Shown here: positions 35,395 through 42,722 of the stretch, one piece after another
Layout of the letters: each line of letters opens with the position of its first letter
Position numbering within the stretch: position 1 is the stretch's first letter
Assembly (NCBI GenBank): GCA_965658615.1
Contig: CBFHSX010000004.1
Location: 1-64,000, forward strand
Length of the DNA: 64,000 nucleotides
Direction: 5' to 3'
Source of the DNA: UBA8337 sp965658615
Lineage (GTDB): Bacteria > Pseudomonadota > Alphaproteobacteria > RS24
Notes under the pieces: generated by a model
Told to the model about the DNA's origin: nothing
The model's input: only the letters and a program-made list of their open reading frames with translations
Databases searched by the model: none
Program-made: the position numbers and the translations under genes

Positions 35395-36498
35395 TTAACC
35401 CTTCCTGTAATTTTGCGGCACAAATGGCATGGCCGCGATACGCGCCGGCATGGGTTTGCCGCGCACGATAAGCTGAACTTGTGTATCCGTGGCGCTTTGC
35501 GCGCCATTGACATATCCCATGGCAATCGGCCCGCCAAAGCTGGGGCCGAAGCCGCCACTGGTCACTGTGCCGATGGTCTCGCCGTTGAGGTTTTGAATTT
35601 CAGTGCCTTCGCGGGCCGGGGCGCGGCCCTCGGGCACAATGCCGACGCGCTTTTTGCCGACACCCTCTGCGATTTGCGCCAGCACAATATCGGCGCCCGG
35701 AAAATCAGCAGCCTCGCGCCGCCGCTGCGGCACAGACCAAAGTAAATCCGCCTCGGCCGGTGTGGTGGTTGTGTCAATATCATGGCCGTAAAGGCACAGA
35801 CCGGATTCCAGACGCAAGCTATCGCGCGCGCCCAAGCCGATCGGCGCGACATCATCATGCGCCAGCAAAGCACGGGCCAGCGCCGCCGCATGGGCGTTAT
35901 CGATGGAAATCTCAAACCCGTCCTCGCCCGTATAACCGCAGCGCGAGATGAGCACATCCGCCCCCTGCCATTCGGTCCAGACAGCTTGCATGAAAACCAA
36001 ATCGCGGCAGGCCGGCATCAGCGTGGCCAGCACATCCTCGGCGGCCGGGCCTTGCAGGGCGATGAGCGCACGCATGGCAATCTCCAGATTTGCCTCGCCG
36101 TCCAGCGCCGCTGTGATATGCGCAAAATCAGCCTCTTTGCACGCCGCATTAACGACCAGCCATAGCGTGTCGCCAAACCGCGTCGCCATTAAATCATCCA
36201 GAATGCCGCCCGCCGCATCGGTGAATTGCGTGTAGCGAATACGGCCCTCTTTTAAGCTCGAAATGCCGCCCGGCACAAGCCGCTCAAACAGCGCCGCCGC
36301 ATCGCCCTCACGGGCGGTTAATTTGGCTTGCCCCATATGCGAAACGTCAAACAGTCCGGCTTTGGCGCGCGTGTGCAAATGCTCTTTCATCACGCCGAGC
36401 TGATATTGCACCGGCATTTCATAACCGGCAAACGGCACGATTTTAGCCCCCAATTGCAGGTGCAAATCATATAAAGAGGTGCGTTTAAGCGTTTCCAC
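35395..36498 (-). CDS. gcvT: aminomethyltransferase (glycine cleavage T protein)
   Basis: GcvT releases ammonia and transfers the methylene group to tetrahydrofolate, giving 5,10-methylene-THF. The 367-residue protein has MPVQYQLGVMKEHLHTR, AGLFDVSHMGQ, GILDDLMATRFGD, ISRCGYTGEDGFEI and a C-terminal domain with IGTVTSGGFGPSFGGPIAMGYV. The start is GTG, with GGAG ten bases upstream. It is the first gene of the gcv operon, directly downstream of the tandem glycine riboswitch. Confidence 0.96.
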   Translation of the reverse strand: METLKRTSLYDLHLQLGAKIVPFAGYEMPVQYQLGVMKEHLHTRAKAGLFDVSHMGQAKLTAREGDAAALFERLVPGGISSLKEGRIRYTQFTDAAGGILDDLMATRFGDTLWLVVNAACKEADFAHITAALDGEANLEIAMRALIALQGPAAEDVLATLMPACRDLVFMQAVWTEWQGADVLISRCGYTGEDGFEISIDNAHAAALARALLAHDDVAPIGLGARDSLRLESGLCLYGHDIDTTTTPAEADLLWSVPQRRREAADFPGADIVLAQIAEGVGKKRVGIVPEGRAPAREGTEIQNLNGETIGTVTSGGFGPSFGGPIAMGYVNGAQSATDTQVQLIVRGKPMPARIAAMPFVPQNYRKG

Positions 36499-36529
36499 TC
36501 TTTTGCGACTCCGTCAAGCGCGCCCCGAA

Positions 36530-36710
36530 AAATCTCGAAGCTCGCCCTCCTCTGTCGCCTTAACCTGAGAGATTTACCCCTTCGGTGAGACCGTCACAAA
36601 CGCGGTCTGCTTTCCAGAGTGTCATCGCCGCACGGTCCGTTTGCCTGAGAGTTTCCGAGGGCGGTTGCTCCTTCGGCCCTGTCCGTTAAAGACAGTGTCT
36701 CCCGTGCGGG
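36530..36710 (-). promoter_or_regulatory. tandem glycine riboswitch
   Basis: Read on the minus strand, two consecutive aptamers are visible. Aptamer 1 has an outer stem CCGCACGG (36708-36701) with CCGTGCGG (36635-36628), the conserved GCCGAAGGAGCAA and AAACTCTCAGGCA cores, and ends in ACTCTGGAAAGCAGACC. Aptamer 2 has CACCGAAGGGGTAAA and ATCTCTCAGGTTAAGGCGACAGAGGAGG. These CCGAAGG and CTCTCAGG elements define the glycine riboswitch. Its place before gcvT matches the known role of switching on glycine cleavage when glycine is abundant. Confidence 0.92.
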
Positions 36711-36788
36711 TCATCTGTATATCTAGCTGTAGCGGAGAGTCGCGATGAATCCAACAGGATTATCTGTCACAGGCAGAAGAAGTGTGAA
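36711..36788. other. region upstream of the glycine riboswitch
   Basis: These 78 bases should contain the gcv promoter on the minus strand. Two GANTC sites lie 10 bases apart (36737-36741 and 36747-36751). I see no clear promoter boxes and no gene. Confidence 0.35.
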
Positions 36789-37268
36789 TTACTCAATACC
36801 GAGACGTTGACGGTAAGCCGCACGATTGGCGTCGAGCTGCTCTGGCGTGAGCACAAAACCGGCAACGAGACGCGGCCGATTGGCCATCGTCAGACGCGTG
36901 GCATAGGGGTAGCGCGGCAGGTCAAAGCTAAAATCGAGATTGGAAACGGTGACCTTATATTGCAGGCGCTCGTTGATGCGATTGTCCTTATCTAAGGTCG
37001 CAACGAAAAACGGCAATTCCACACCGCTATCGGATACCTTACCCTTAATGCGAATATCGGCCAGTAATTGCTCGCTATCCGAATCAACAAAGCAGGTCAG
37101 ACGCGCCGTGTTCATTTGCGCTTTCACCCCATCAATTTCGATACGGTCAGCGGTTGCCAAAACGGCGATCTCCGGGCATTGCTCGGCGATAATTTCTTCA
37201 ACATTGCCGCCGCAAGCCGCAAGAAAAAGCCCGCAAAAGCCGATAACCATAAGGCGCAATTTCATCAT
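36789..37268 (-). CDS. small lipoprotein of unknown function
   Basis: The 159-residue protein begins with a lipoprotein signal, MMKLRLMVIGFCGLFLAACGG, whose LAAC lipobox would make the Cys near residue 18-19 the lipidated N-terminus. The mature part is about 140 residues with two further Cys (EQCPEIA and ARLTCFVDSD) that could form a disulfide and mostly beta-type sequence. AAAGGAAAG lies just before the ATG at 37268. I do not recognise a family. It stands alone, divergent from ispH, and is probably tethered in the envelope. Confidence 0.75.
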   Translation of the reverse strand: MMKLRLMVIGFCGLFLAACGGNVEEIIAEQCPEIAVLATADRIEIDGVKAQMNTARLTCFVDSDSEQLLADIRIKGKVSDSGVELPFFVATLDKDNRINERLQYKVTVSNLDFSFDLPRYPYATRLTMANRPRLVAGFVLTPEQLDANRAAYRQRLGIE

Positions 37269-37409
37269 TTTCTTTCCTTTGACCGGCAATGCGGCTTGAC
37301 GCAGAGTGGCTGCGTTAGATAAGGGGTTCAAGCGCACCCCAATTCCGTGCGACATTATCCAAATCGGTCGGCCTTATCAACACTCTTGGCCGAACCCAGT
37401 GAGGAGAGT

Positions 37410-38360
37410 ATGAACGCCACCCGTCCGAAACAATTGACCCTCGCCAATCCGCGCGGCTTTTGTGCCGGTGTCGATCGCGCCGTGCTGATTGTCGAACGCG
37501 CGCTCGCCCAATTCGGCGCGCCCGTCTATGTGCGCCACGAGATTGTGCATAATAAGCGCGTTGTCGATCGGCTGCGCGATTTGGGTGCCGTGTTCGTCGA
37601 AGAGCTCGACGCCGTGCCGGATGACAGGCCGGTGATTTTTTCTGCCCATGGTGTGCCCAAAGCCGTGCCCGCTGCCGCGCAAGCACGCAATTTAAACTTC
37701 CTCGATGCGACCTGCCCGCTGGTCTCAAAAGTACATATTGAAACCGAACGCCATCACGCCGCCGGTCGCCATGTGCTGCTGATCGGCCATGCCGGACACC
37801 CCGAAGTTATCGGCACAATGGGGCAAGTGCCGGCAGGCGCGATGACATTGGTTGAAACCGAAGCCGAGGCAGCCGCCCTCACCCCGCCCGACGGGCCGCT
37901 GGCTTATGCGACGCAGACGACCCTATCGGTCGCCGATACGGCGGGGATTATCGCTGTTTTGCAAAAACGGTTCCCCGATATTCATACGCCGCATAAGGAT
38001 GATATTTGTTACGCCACGACAAATCGCCAAAGCGCGGTCGAGCAATTGGCCGCCAAGGTCGATTATGTGCTGGTCATTGGGGCGGAAAATTCCTCCAATT
38101 CGCAGCGCCTTGTCGAAGTGGCGCGCCTCGCCGGTTGCCCGCAAGCGCGGCTGATCGCCGGGGCAGAGGATATTGATTGGGCCGCCATGGATAAAGCCGC
38201 GCATATCGGCCTGACCGCCGGGGCGTCGGCCTCCGAAGAGGTTATTGAGGAAGTCATTGCGGCGTTTCGTGCGCGCTATGATCTGACTTTGGGCGAGTTG
38301 GACGGCATTGAAGAGCGCGTGCATTTCAAATTGCCGAAAACCCTGCGGGAGCCCGCCTAA
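37410..38360 (+). CDS. ispH: 4-hydroxy-3-methylbut-2-enyl diphosphate reductase
   Basis: IspH performs the last step of the MEP pathway, giving isopentenyl and dimethylallyl diphosphate. The 316-residue [Fe-S] enzyme has the three cluster cysteines in ANPRGFCAGVDRAV, FLDATCPLVSKVH and DDICYATTNRQSA, plus HEIVHNKRVVDRL and IGAENSSNSQRLVEVA. GAGGAG precedes the ATG. Its stop overlaps the thrB start (TAATG). The ispH-thrB-rnhA order is frequent in alphaproteobacteria. Confidence 0.97.
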   Translation: MNATRPKQLTLANPRGFCAGVDRAVLIVERALAQFGAPVYVRHEIVHNKRVVDRLRDLGAVFVEELDAVPDDRPVIFSAHGVPKAVPAAAQARNLNFLDATCPLVSKVHIETERHHAAGRHVLLIGHAGHPEVIGTMGQVPAGAMTLVETEAEAAALTPPDGPLAYATQTTLSVADTAGIIAVLQKRFPDIHTPHKDDICYATTNRQSAVEQLAAKVDYVLVIGAENSSNSQRLVEVARLAGCPQARLIAGAEDIDWAAMDKAAHIGLTAGASASEEVIEEVIAAFRARYDLTLGELDGIEERVHFKLPKTLREPA

Positions 38361-39334
38361 TGGCCGTGTTCACCCATATTGAAAGCGACATGCTGGCGGC
38401 CTTTTGGGCCGATTACCCGCTCGCCGAGCTAAAAAGCTTTAAGGGCATTCAAGCCGGGGTGCAAAACAGCAATTTCATCGTCGAAGCTGCGGATGCGAAA
38501 TATATTCTGACCATTTATGAGGATACGGCGACCGGCGTAAACCCGGATGACCTGCCGTATTTTTTGGGTCTGATGCAGCATTTGGCCGGTCAGGGCATAA
38601 ATTGCCCGACCCCGATTGCCCGCCAAGATGGCGCGCTTTTGGGGCAATTGGCCGGCAAGCCGGCGGCTTTGGTCAGTTTTCTCGACGGGCGCGGCACGAT
38701 TACGCCGAAGCCGCAACATTGCCGCAATGCCGGTGCGGCATTGGCCGAAATGCATTTGGCGGGTGAGGGTTTCTCGCTGCACCGCGCCAATGATCAGGGG
38801 CCGGATAAGTGGCAGAGCCTGTTTCAGGCTTGTGCGGCGCGCGCCGATGAGGTGACGCCCGGGCTAACCGAACTGATGCAAAGCGAGCTGGCCCGTCTGG
38901 CCGATGATTGGCCGACCGATTTGCCGCGCGGTATCATCCATGCCGATTTATTTCCCGATAATGTATTTTTCATCAATCGCGACGTCACCGGTCTGATCGA
39001 TTTTTATTTCGCCTGCAATGATATTTGGGCCTATGACCTGGCCATTATGCTGAATGCGTGGTGCTTTGAGGCGGATGTGAATTTCAACATCACCAAAGCC
39101 CGCGCACTTTTATCGGGCTATCAATCAGTGCGCCCCATGTCGACCCAAGAGATTGACGCGCTGCCGGTGCTGGCGGCGGGCGCGGCGATGCGGTTTTTAT
39201 CGACCCGCCTGCATGATTGGCTAAACCAACCGGAGGAGGCACTTCTGGTGCCGAAAAATCCGGTCGATTATCTGCGTCGCCTGCGCTTTCATCGGCATGT
39301 CAAAAGCGCGGCGGATTATGGATTGGAGTTGTAA
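38360..39334 (+). CDS. thrB: homoserine kinase (ThrB2, aminoglycoside phosphotransferase-fold)
   Basis: The 324-residue kinase belongs to the APH/choline kinase-like homoserine kinases, not to the GHMP type of enteric bacteria. It shows GVQNSNFIVEAADAKYILTIYE near the N-terminus, the catalytic loop GIIHADLFPDNVFF and the metal-binding GLIDFYFACNDIWAYDLAI. It phosphorylates homoserine for threonine synthesis; threonine synthase is encoded at 42722 on the opposite strand. It is translationally coupled to ispH and abuts rnhA with no gap. Confidence 0.93.
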   Translation: MAVFTHIESDMLAAFWADYPLAELKSFKGIQAGVQNSNFIVEAADAKYILTIYEDTATGVNPDDLPYFLGLMQHLAGQGINCPTPIARQDGALLGQLAGKPAALVSFLDGRGTITPKPQHCRNAGAALAEMHLAGEGFSLHRANDQGPDKWQSLFQACAARADEVTPGLTELMQSELARLADDWPTDLPRGIIHADLFPDNVFFINRDVTGLIDFYFACNDIWAYDLAIMLNAWCFEADVNFNITKARALLSGYQSVRPMSTQEIDALPVLAAGAAMRFLSTRLHDWLNQPEEALLVPKNPVDYLRRLRFHRHVKSAADYGLEL

Positions 39335-39763
39335 ATGTATGTGATCTTCACCGATGGGGCTTGCTCGGGCAATCCCGGCCCCGGCGGCTGGGGTGCCAGG
39401 CTGGAAGGGCCGGACGGCGTCACCGAGTTAAAGGGCGGCGAGGCATCGACCACCAATAATCGCATGGAATTACTGGCCGCCATTGAGGCCCTGGCCAGCC
39501 TACCCGATGGCGCGCAAGTGACGCTGACCACGGACAGCACTTATGTAAAAGAAGGCATTTCCAGCTGGATTCATAATTGGAAGAAACGCGGCTGGAAGAC
39601 AGCCGCCAAAAAGCCGGTCAAAAATGTTGATTTATGGCAGGCGCTGGATGCACAAAGCGCCCGCCACACAATCGATTGGCAATGGGTTAAAGGCCATGCC
39701 GGCCATCCGGGCAATGAGCGCGCTGATGAGCTGGCGCGTACCGGAATGGCCCCCTACTTATAG
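39335..39763 (+). CDS. rnhA: ribonuclease HI
   Basis: The 142-residue RNase H has the D-E-D-D active site: Asp in FTDGACSGNPGPGGWG, Glu in TTNNRMELLAAIEAL, Asp in TTDSTYVKEGI and Asp in NERADELAR, plus QWVKGHAGHPGNE. It degrades the RNA strand of RNA-DNA hybrids. It starts one base after thrB. Its last codons and stop lie inside the first of two near-identical 26-base repeats. Confidence 0.97.
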   Translation: MYVIFTDGACSGNPGPGGWGARLEGPDGVTELKGGEASTTNNRMELLAAIEALASLPDGAQVTLTTDSTYVKEGISSWIHNWKKRGWKTAAKKPVKNVDLWQALDAQSARHTIDWQWVKGHAGHPGNERADELARTGMAPYL

Positions 39764-39810
39764 GGCCATGACCAAAAAAAGAGTAATGGCCCCCTATTTA
39801 TAGGGCCATG
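39745..39810 (+). repeat. two tandem 26-base repeats spanning and following the rnhA stop codon
   Basis: Copies at 39745-39770 and 39785-39810 differ at one base (C/T) and recur every 40 bases. Each contains the inverted pair ATGGCCC/GGGCCAT around a TA-rich centre. The first copy holds the last codons and stop of rnhA; the second is non-coding. The second copy therefore looks like a duplication of the gene end. Confidence 0.85.
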
Positions 39811-39838
39811 CCTCTCAAAAAAGCATGGCCCTTTATTA
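39803..39838 (+). terminator. Rho-independent terminator after rnhA
   Basis: GGGCCATG (39803-39810) and CATGGCCC (39824-39831) form an 8-base stem with a 13-base loop, followed by TTTATTATTT. The stem also uses the right half of the second repeat, so alternative hairpins with the upstream repeat arms can form. Confidence 0.75.
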
Positions 39839-39845
39839 TTTCGGA

Positions 39846-40331
39846 TTACAGCTGCGCCAGCAGGTTCTCGGCGCCGCTATCGACCGCTTGACCGGGATTG
39901 CTCTCGACATTCAGCGTCTCAATTATGCCGTCGCGGACAATCATTGAATAACGCAGCGAGCGCGTGCCCATGCCAAAGCCCGAGCCGTCCATGGACAGGC
40001 CGAGCTTTTCGGTCAGCTCGCCATTGCCGTCACCGACCATCATGACTTTGCCGCCTGCGCCTTGCTGCTCGCCCCAAGCGCCCATAACAAAAGCGTCATT
40101 GACCGACAGGCAAATAATCGTATCGACACCGGCGGAACGCAATTCCTCGGATTTCTCGATAAAGCCCGGCAGGTGTTGGTTCGAACAGGTCGGCGTAAAC
40201 GCGCCCGGCAGGGCGAAAAGGGCGACGGTTTTGCCGTCGAATAATTCGGCGGTGGTAATCGGTGCCGGACCCGCATCGCTCATATGCATAAGCTGCGCGT
40301 CGGGCATTTTATCTCCGGGTTTCACTGTCAT
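39846..40331 (-). CDS. peroxiredoxin, Prx5/AhpE-like hybrid-type redoxin
   Basis: The 161-residue protein has FALPGAFTPTCSNQHLPGF with the peroxidatic Cys, IICLSVNDAFVMGAWG, and GTRSLRYSMIV, the pattern of bacterial Prx5 proteins that reduce alkyl hydroperoxides with glutathione or thioredoxin. A second Cys (IICLS) lies about 25 residues after the first. It is convergent with rnhA across the repeat/terminator region and lies 18 bases from the next minus-strand gene. Confidence 0.93.
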   Translation of the reverse strand: MTVKPGDKMPDAQLMHMSDAGPAPITTAELFDGKTVALFALPGAFTPTCSNQHLPGFIEKSEELRSAGVDTIICLSVNDAFVMGAWGEQQGAGGKVMMVGDGNGELTEKLGLSMDGSGFGMGTRSLRYSMIVRDGIIETLNVESNPGQAVDSGAENLLAQL

Positions 40332-40349
40332 TTTTTTGCTCCTTCAGTG

Positions 40350-41168
40350 TTAATTCGGTCGATCCTGCGGCATCAGCCGATGGTCGGTTATGTCAATATC
40401 CGCTTCAATGGCGCGCGCGCCGTCGCGGACAGCCAATTTCAATTTACGTCCGATCAGCGGATGGTCAAGCTTCGACCATGCCGGCACCTCAATAAGGAAG
40501 GAAGCCGGATGCTTGGCAGCGACGCGCGGCGGACCGATAATATCGTGCGGGCCGGGTACGATCATCACTTGCGGGTCTTGCAAGTTTTCACCCGTCACCA
40601 CAACTTGCAGCGACACACCGTCAAAACTAATGCCGCCAATACCAAGACCGGCGCTCGGTTTTTGGGCTTGCGCGGCCAACATGTCGGCGATGCGCGCGCC
40701 ATGCGGGCCGGCGCGCAAACGTTTCGTATCGAGCATCAGCCCGGCCTCGAGATCCATCGGGATGCAGACCTCACGGCACACGCCAATCAAGCCGGTAAAA
40801 TTGAGCGTCGCTTTATTGCGGGTAAAGTCTAAGGGAAAGACGAAACCGGCTTTATCTGCATAACCGAAATAGCCACCAACCCCATCGTCAAAAAAATGCG
40901 GGGCCGGAAAAACCGTCGGCCCGACCGCCAGCGCGTCAGACGCCTCCAGCGTAAATTCGGGCGCAATGCCGCTGGCGCCGGGGAAGCGCCAATAAGTGTG
41001 CCAACCCGGCTTCAACTGCACTTCCAGCGCCGCGTAAAACTTACCATCCACCTCGCCGGCAATCAGCCGCCATCGGGCCGGGTCTTTATCAACCCATAGG
41101 CTGTCGACGGCGCGCGCCGGGCCAGAGGTCAAGAGGCACAAGGCGAGCATTAACGAAAACAATCTCAT
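40350..41168 (-). CDS. DsbD N-terminal-domain-like periplasmic protein
   Basis: The 272-residue protein has a signal peptide (MRLFSLMLALCLLTSGPARA) and a beta-rich domain resembling the thiol:disulfide interchange N-terminal domain: LQLKPGWHTYWRFPGASG-type wording (L-K-P-G-W-H-T-Y-W-R-F-P-G), GYADKAGFVFPL and GVCREVCIPMDLE with a CxxxC pair. There is no membrane transporter domain or thioredoxin domain, so it would need partners to move electrons. ATG 41168 is chosen for the clear signal peptide. The prx-dsbD-like-algH clustering points to envelope redox defence. Confidence 0.85.
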   Translation of the reverse strand: MRLFSLMLALCLLTSGPARAVDSLWVDKDPARWRLIAGEVDGKFYAALEVQLKPGWHTYWRFPGASGIAPEFTLEASDALAVGPTVFPAPHFFDDGVGGYFGYADKAGFVFPLDFTRNKATLNFTGLIGVCREVCIPMDLEAGLMLDTKRLRAGPHGARIADMLAAQAQKPSAGLGIGGISFDGVSLQVVVTGENLQDPQVMIVPGPHDIIGPPRVAAKHPASFLIEVPAWSKLDHPLIGRKLKLAVRDGARAIEADIDITDHRLMPQDRPN

Positions 41169-41217
41169 GGCGAAAATATAGCCGCTTCGGTGCAATAAAA
41201 CGAGTAACAAAACCTTA

Positions 41218-41246
41218 TTGTTTCGCACCCGCCAGTTACCTAACAT
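41218..41246 (+). promoter_or_regulatory. putative algH/yqgE promoter
   Basis: TTGTTT (41218-41223), a 17-base spacer and TAACAT (41241-41246). The ATG at 41254 lies seven bases after the -10 box and lacks a Shine-Dalgarno sequence, so it is a leaderless candidate. Confidence 0.4.
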
Positions 41247-41253
41247 GATGGCG

Positions 41254-41814
41254 ATGGAGAACGGCCATGACACAAATCTGACCGGTCGGTTTTTACTGGC
41301 CATGCCCGGCATGGGTGATCCGCGCTTTGAGCGCGGGGTTATTTATATGCTGTCGCATGATGCAGAAGGCGCCATGGGTTTTATCGTCAACCAACCGGCA
41401 GAAGGGCTTACATTGGGCGAGATTGCGCAAAACTTGCCCGAAAATGTCGCTTCGACCGGGTTGGTCAATCTACCGGTCTATGTGGGCGGGCCGGTCCAAA
41501 ATGATAGCGGCTTTGTGCTTTATTCAGTCGAAGACGATGATGCAGAAGAACTGCCGGTCGGGCTGACCCAATCGATGGATATTCTGGTTGAGGCGGCGCA
41601 TGGGCGCGGCCCCCGCCATATGCGCCTGCTGCTCGGCTATGCCGGTTGGGGGCCGGGCCAGCTTGAGGGCGAAATTCAGGCCAATGCGTGGCTGATTTGC
41701 CCAGCTGATTTGGACGATGTTTTCACCGCCCGACCGGATGAATTATACCAAAAATGCGCCGCCCGCCTCGGCATTGATTTGGGCCTGCTCAGCCAAGACG
41801 GCGGCGAAGCCTAG
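41254..41814 (+). CDS. YqgE/AlgH family protein
   Basis: The 186-residue protein has LTGRFLLAMPGMGDPRFERG, VIYMLSHDAEGAMGFIVNQP, VYVGGPVQNDSGFVL and LLLGYAGWGPGQLEGEI, the conserved signature of the UPF0301/AlgH family, whose biochemical function is not settled. Start codons at 41245, 41248 and 41254 are in frame; 41254 is preferred because it sits seven bases after a -10-like box. The stop shares a CTAG with the convergent membrane protein gene. Confidence 0.9.
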   Translation: MENGHDTNLTGRFLLAMPGMGDPRFERGVIYMLSHDAEGAMGFIVNQPAEGLTLGEIAQNLPENVASTGLVNLPVYVGGPVQNDSGFVLYSVEDDDAEELPVGLTQSMDILVEAAHGRGPRHMRLLLGYAGWGPGQLEGEIQANAWLICPADLDDVFTARPDELYQKCAARLGIDLGLLSQDGGEA

Positions 41815-42722
41815 CCGCGCTGCTGGCGATCGGGCACAAACACCGCGCCGAGCAAAACGCTGGCGCAGGTCAGCGTCATGAAAATATGCCCCAATTCGGC
41901 CGATAAAAGCCCCGCATAGCCCGGATCGATAACCTGCCATGTCCAAAGCCCGATACTGGTCACCAGCCATATATCGGTGACGATAATCACCCGCGTCCAA
42001 TAATTGCGGTGCATGATTTGCTTGATCACCAAATTGACATGCGCCAGCACACTCATCGCCACGCCAATGGCGAAGCTGAAGCGAATAATCGTCAAGCGAT
42101 TGGCCTGCCAGTCAACAAACATGCCCTCATCGGGCAGCACATCGCGCATCCAAAGACTGGCCAAAAGCACCATCAAACCGCCACCCATAATGACGGCATA
42201 TACGGCGCGCCGCGAACGGCGATAAATACCGACCGCGACAGCCAGCACAAAACCGATACTCAAAAACAAAAGCAATGCGGCATGAAATGTCTGACGCCGT
42301 GCCTCAAATGCGGCGTGCCCCTCGGGCGACCATAAATATAAGACCGGCGCCTTATCGACCCCCAATAGATAAAAACTCTGCACCGCGCCGGCCGGAACCG
42401 AGAAACCAAGCTCGCCGGGGCGGCCGGGCTTGGCGGCAAATTCGCGATCATCGGAAGAAAACAGACGCAACGCAGCGCGGTTTTGACCCTGCAGCATAAA
42501 GGCGGCGACCAAATCGAGCGGCGCCGCGCGGGTAATCAGCAGATCGGTTTCGGTGGAGCCGCCATTTTGAATCGAAAAGATCGCTCGATCATCCTGCCGG
42601 TCACTGAGATAAGGATGCAATTCAAGGACCTGAAAATCCTCGCGCAAGCGCAGCGGGTCAGAGGCCTGAGCCGGCGCGAGGGCGGCCACCAAAAAACATA
42701 AAGCGGCCAGCACCCCCCGCAT
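41811..42722 (-). CDS. membrane protein of unknown function, 7TMR-DISM-like layout
   Basis: The 303-residue protein starts with a signal peptide (residues 1-20, ending AQA), followed by about 120 residues of predicted periplasmic beta-type domain, then five membrane helices (about 145-167, 173-193, 208-231, 243-263 and 271-296) and a short basic tail. The order, extracytoplasmic domain then a bundle of helices, recalls the 7TM receptors with diverse intracellular signalling modules, but two helices and any output domain are missing. It begins inside the thrC stop (TAATG), so it is translated with threonine synthase. I do not recognise a specific family. Confidence 0.75.
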   Translation of the reverse strand: MRGVLAALCFLVAALAPAQASDPLRLREDFQVLELHPYLSDRQDDRAIFSIQNGGSTETDLLITRAAPLDLVAAFMLQGQNRAALRLFSSDDREFAAKPGRPGELGFSVPAGAVQSFYLLGVDKAPVLYLWSPEGHAAFEARRQTFHAALLLFLSIGFVLAVAVGIYRRSRRAVYAVIMGGGLMVLLASLWMRDVLPDEGMFVDWQANRLTIIRFSFAIGVAMSVLAHVNLVIKQIMHRNYWTRVIIVTDIWLVTSIGLWTWQVIDPGYAGLLSAELGHIFMTLTCASVLLGAVFVPDRQQRG

